DNA of 64,000 nucleotides, taken from assembly GCF_000006565.2 (NCBI RefSeq), contig NC_031474.1, forward strand, positions 1,957,662-2,021,661, given 5' to 3'. Position numbers and translations under genes: made by a program. Below are positions 60,886 to 64,000 of this stretch, in pieces; within the stretch, counting starts at the first letter, position 1; each line of letters starts with the position of its first letter. The DNA is from Toxoplasma gondii ME49 (lineage: Eukaryota > Apicomplexa > Conoidasida > Eucoccidiorida > Sarcocystidae). The notes under the pieces were generated by a model that saw nothing but the letters and a program-made list of their open reading frames with translations, was not told the DNA's origin and made no database searches.

Positions 60886-62887
60886 GGCCTCTGGTCTCGG
60901 AGAGTTCTTTCGCGTTTCCTCGCTTGCCTTCCCTGTATCATGACCTTTCGACTCTCCGACGCAGTCTCTTCAAGCTCCTCTGTCTATCTAGTTCTCGAGC
61001 CTCAACTGTTCCTCCTTACTTCTCTTCCTTTCTTCTCCTCCTTTGTCTCCTTCCTCCACCTTTTCGGTTTTCTTCTCCTCCGCCGTCTTCTTCTCACCTT
61101 CCCTGTTCTTTCTCCTCTTCTCGTTCCGCGTCTTCCTTTGTTTCCTTCCTCTCGCCTTGTTCCCTCCTTTCTTCGTCTCCCTCTCCTTTCTGCTGTCTGT
61201 TTCTCCGGCAGCCAGAAGAAGGTCGAAGTCAAGAAAAGAAAAGAGACAGTCGGGTCGAGGTCCTAAGAAGCCGAGGCGATCCCGTCAGAAGCCCAGACAC
61301 ACACCCTGTGGTCGCGATGAAGAAACGTCACTTTCCCCCCAGTCTCCTTTTCTCTGTCTGCAGTCTTTTTTCTCTCCTCTCTCACCTTCTCTTTCTCCTT
61401 CTCCCTTTTCTCTCTCCTCTCTCTTCTCCTTCTCCCTTTTCTCTCTCCTCTCTCTTCTCCTCCCTTTTCTCTCTCCTCTCTCTTCTCCTCCCTTTTCTCT
61501 CTCCTCTCTCTTCTCCTCCCTTCTCTCTCTCCTCTCTCCCCTTCTCTCCCTTCTTCTGCTCGCCGCTTCGTCTTTCGAGAAACAAGTTTCTCTCTATCCC
61601 CGTCGAGACTGTCTGGAAAAGTGGAAGGCGAAGAGCGCTAAAGAAAGTTTCCTTCGCTTCTCACTCTCAGAGGCGAACCGGCGTTTTTCTGCGGTGCGAC
61701 TTGGCTCGACTTCTGGGTGGGCCGCGACTGCGCGGGAGAGAGCTTTCCTCAGTTCCGCCGACCCAGAGGCTCATCGTCCTTGGACAGCCTCGTCGGACAG
61801 CCGCGATTTTGTGTATCTGCGAGAAAAGGCAGGCGGTGCGGACTCAGCGACGGCCTCGCGAAGCACCCGCCTCGAGGCTGCGAAATTCGCATGCAGCGAG
61901 CGAGGGCCGAGGCGGGCGCCGCGGCGCTTTTTGTTTGGACGAGCAACGCCTCGTCCCAGCGTGCGAGTTGTTCGGGTGTATGTACACCAGAGGGGTTTTT
62001 TCGAAAGCGAAACGAGCGAGGAAGTCAATTTTGCAAAAAGGCGCGAGGACCGCGGCTGGTTCTTCCTTTCTTCCGTGGAAGTTGCGCCGTGCCCTCGCCT
62101 CAAGCAGACGCAAAGAACAGGACGCAGGCTCTACACGCGTCGGCTGTTCACAGAGCTGCAAGCTGGCCAGCGATGTGGAAGACAGTTCCCCCTTGCGCGA
62201 GTTCTCTGTGTCGCTTTTCTCGCGGATTTTTGCTCAGCGAAGAAAGTAGAAAAGCGTCCACGTTGAGCTGTTCCAGGGTTTCCTGCGGGACCGCTGGGGT
62301 CTTTAGGGGGTTACTCGAGCTTCCGTTGCGGCGTCTGTTTTTCCGAAACGAATCCAGTGAAATACAGACACACTGAGCGTGGTGACTCATCCGCCTCGCT
62401 CAGCGTTTTCCCGGGGACGCCTCCCGCTTCTTTTCTGCTGAATCAGGTTTTCTTCTCCGGCTCTCGGCCGCGTCTCCAGAGAAAAGAGAACTCGGGGAAG
62501 ACGCAGGAAGGCCTTTCTGCCTTCTCTCCCCGACTCGGCCGGCGAATTCTGGGTCATCGAAGCGTTCGCCTCTCTCAGCCTATTTTGCGTTGGACTGAAT
62601 TCGCTGCTCTTCGCAAAAGAAACGTTTTCACCGCCTTTCTTGTGTCGCTCTTCGTCGTCGTCTTTGGGGAAACCTCCCGCGGGTCTGCATGCTCTCGCCG
62701 CGCGAAAAGCACGGTCGCCTGTGCGCGTTTTTTTCTTCTGCTCGTTCCCTTGTTGCGAGTTTTGCGGCTTAAGAACTCGTGGAGGAGCATCCCCGAAACT
62801 TCTCCTTTCTTCTCCGCGCTTTCAAAAGACAGCCGCCTGCAGTCCGCCCCCCTCCCCCCTGCCGGACTCCCTGTGGCTGTCCTGTAG
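60886..62887. other. Upstream region of the YTH gene; possibly promoter or exons of a rightward gene
   Basis: Two kilobases upstream of the YTH ATG. The part 60930-61570 is strongly pyrimidine-rich on the plus strand. The part 61570-62270 is GC-rich and open on the plus strand (frame giving SLYPRRDCLEKWKAKSAKES and more) and in pieces on the minus strand. I could not tell whether this is a leader, an exon or only GC-rich spacer. Confidence 0.4.
61408..61540. repeat. 28-base pyrimidine minisatellite
   Basis: Three clear copies of the unit CTCTCTCCTCTCTCTTCTCC plus TCCCTTTT from 61441, with diverged copies on both sides. Almost pure C/T on the plus strand, so a strong polypyrimidine stretch if a rightward transcript crosses it. 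Confidence 0.9.
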
Positions 62888-63735
62888 GCGCCGCCTGGCA
62901 TCGAATCTCGCCACGAAGGCGCGGCCTTCTGGAAATCGTTCTCGAACTTTGATGTCGATTTCAACAGGTGAAGAGCTTTGCGCGCCCCGCACAAGACTGC
63001 TCTTCAGAGAGCAGCCAGTTTTTCGTGTCTCTTGTCAACGTCAGCGCGTTTGTATCTGTTGACAACAGGTGGATGAGAACGGGGATCTTTCGAACAAGAA
63101 AAGACGCCTCGTCACGCGTTTTCGCCTCTTCTGTCAAGCTCGCTTCCCCTCTGTTCTTCTCCTCCCTGAACCGTCTTCAGAGCTGCGTTTCTCTTGCGTC
63201 TTGGCAGAGACATCAAGCGGCGCCTGCGTTTCTCTTGCGTCTCGCCGCGCTCCTCTCTCGTTCTGTGTCTTGTCTCCAGTGAAAACGGCCCATTTTTCCT
63301 TTTCTCGAGCACTGCGTCTTCTCGCCTTTGCTCTCGTGTTCTCTCTCTTGTTCTTCATCTTGTTCTCCCTCGTTTTCTTCCTCTCGTTCTCTCTCGAGGT
63401 CTTCCTCTTGGCCGTTCTCTTGTTCTCGGTTTCCGTCTCCCTCTTGTTCTCTCCTCTCTCGGTCTCTCACGGACTTCGCGTGAGGAAACTCTGGAGCGGC
63501 AAACGTAAGTGGGTTGCTTCCATGTCTCTCTTTTCTGCGTCGCTGCCGCGGTGAGTCTTTGACCTGAACGCGACGTAAAGCCGAACACAGAGACGAAAAG
63601 GGAGATCGACGAGAAGCGAAGAAATCAGCGAAAGGATGTCTTTCCAGCAGCCTGCGACGCCTCTTCTGGCGACGTCGGGATTGCCGTATACCTCGCCCGG
63701 CCACCCGCACAACTCAAGTTTCTCTCCCGCAGAAG
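62888..63735 (+). CDS. Candidate exons of an unrecognised rightward gene, continuing past the window
   Basis: Two segments have good plus-strand splice borders. Segment 62888-62967 follows a long C/T tract ending CTGTAG, reads APPGIESRHEGAAFWKSFSN and ends AACAG|GTGAAG. Segment 63648-63735 follows CTTTCCAG, ends AGAAG|GTACGC and in one frame reads ACDASSGDVGIAVYLARPPA. A donor at 63505 (AAAC|GTAAGTGG) has the phase that fits that frame. A possible acceptor at 63068-63069 leads into VDENGDLSNKKRRL, but in a phase that does not fit the first segment. Exon order and frame are therefore unresolved. The minus strand of the first segment is also open (EIDIKVRERFPEGRAFVA). Function unknown. The 63736-64000 end is pyrimidine-rich and looks like intron. 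Confidence 0.33.
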
Positions 63736-64000
63736 GTACGCGAGTCGAGGCATTGGCAACAGGTGCTGCGCCTTGTCTTCTCCGTATCGTCTTGTCGTCT
63801 TCTCCTGATTTCCTCCTTCCTCCGTTCCTTCTTTTCTTCTTCTCCGTCTCGTCTTGTCCACTTCCTGGGGTGTCCTCTTCTTCCTGCGGGATCTTTTCGG
63901 TCGGATGCTTGTTCACTCTTGAATGGCGTAGTGTTCTTCCTTTCCTTTTGTCCTTTCTCTCACCTCTCCTTCAGCCAGTCTCACCTCCTCGCTCTCTTGC

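Noticed and set aside
63636..63735. ATG-started rightward first exon (MSFQQPATPLLATSG...)
   Set aside because: Possible, but the same DNA has an acceptor at 63647 giving a more protein-like frame that matches the donor phase at 63505; kept only as an alternative.
1..64000. CRISPR arrays, insertion sequences, rRNA genes, viral genes
   Set aside because: None seen; the repeats are microsatellites or short tandem duplications and the genome is a eukaryotic nuclear one.

Overview
The window is nuclear DNA from a tissue-cyst coccidian of the Toxoplasma/Hammondia/Neospora type. Genes are rich in introns with plain GT-AG borders. Exons carry long Ser-, Glu- and Arg-rich low-complexity stretches. 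Introns and spacers carry (TA)n, TATACA and GATA microsatellites and GCATGC words. The proteins include an apicomplexan perforin. I cannot separate T. gondii from its close relatives by eye, and nothing bacterial, viral or transposon-like stands out.

Five genes could be assembled exon by exon. In each, every junction keeps the reading frame and the summed exon length is a multiple of three. From left to right: (1) an unrecognised Ser-rich open frame on the minus strand runs off the left edge (1-1086). (2) A 13-exon minus-strand gene for a perforin-like protein, most likely PLP1 (4947-13790), sits in a visibly more AT-rich stretch with long quiet flanks. (3) A 4-exon minus-strand gene encodes the spliceosome factor CWC25 (17485-21617). 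(4) A 12-exon minus-strand gene encodes a very large GCN2-type eIF2alpha kinase with a histidyl-tRNA-synthetase-like region (25184-42779). (5) A 5-exon plus-strand gene encodes a secreted histidine acid phosphatase (47169-53270). (6) A 7-exon minus-strand gene encodes a YTH-domain RNA-binding protein (55086-60885). (7) Possible exons of a rightward gene lie near the right edge (about 62888-63735), with exon order and frame unresolved.

The kinase and phosphatase genes are divergent and share a 4.4 kb upstream region. The phosphatase and YTH genes are convergent. The genes look like ordinary neighbours with unrelated jobs (egress and membrane lysis, splicing, starvation-type translational control, secretory-route phosphate hydrolysis, RNA reading), not an operon-like system. 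I found no clearly new multi-gene system. The best second looks are the YTH domain without an evident second cage tryptophan, the CWC25 protein without the usual N-terminal box, the recessed signal segment and FD-rich tail of the perforin, and the unresolved right-edge exons.
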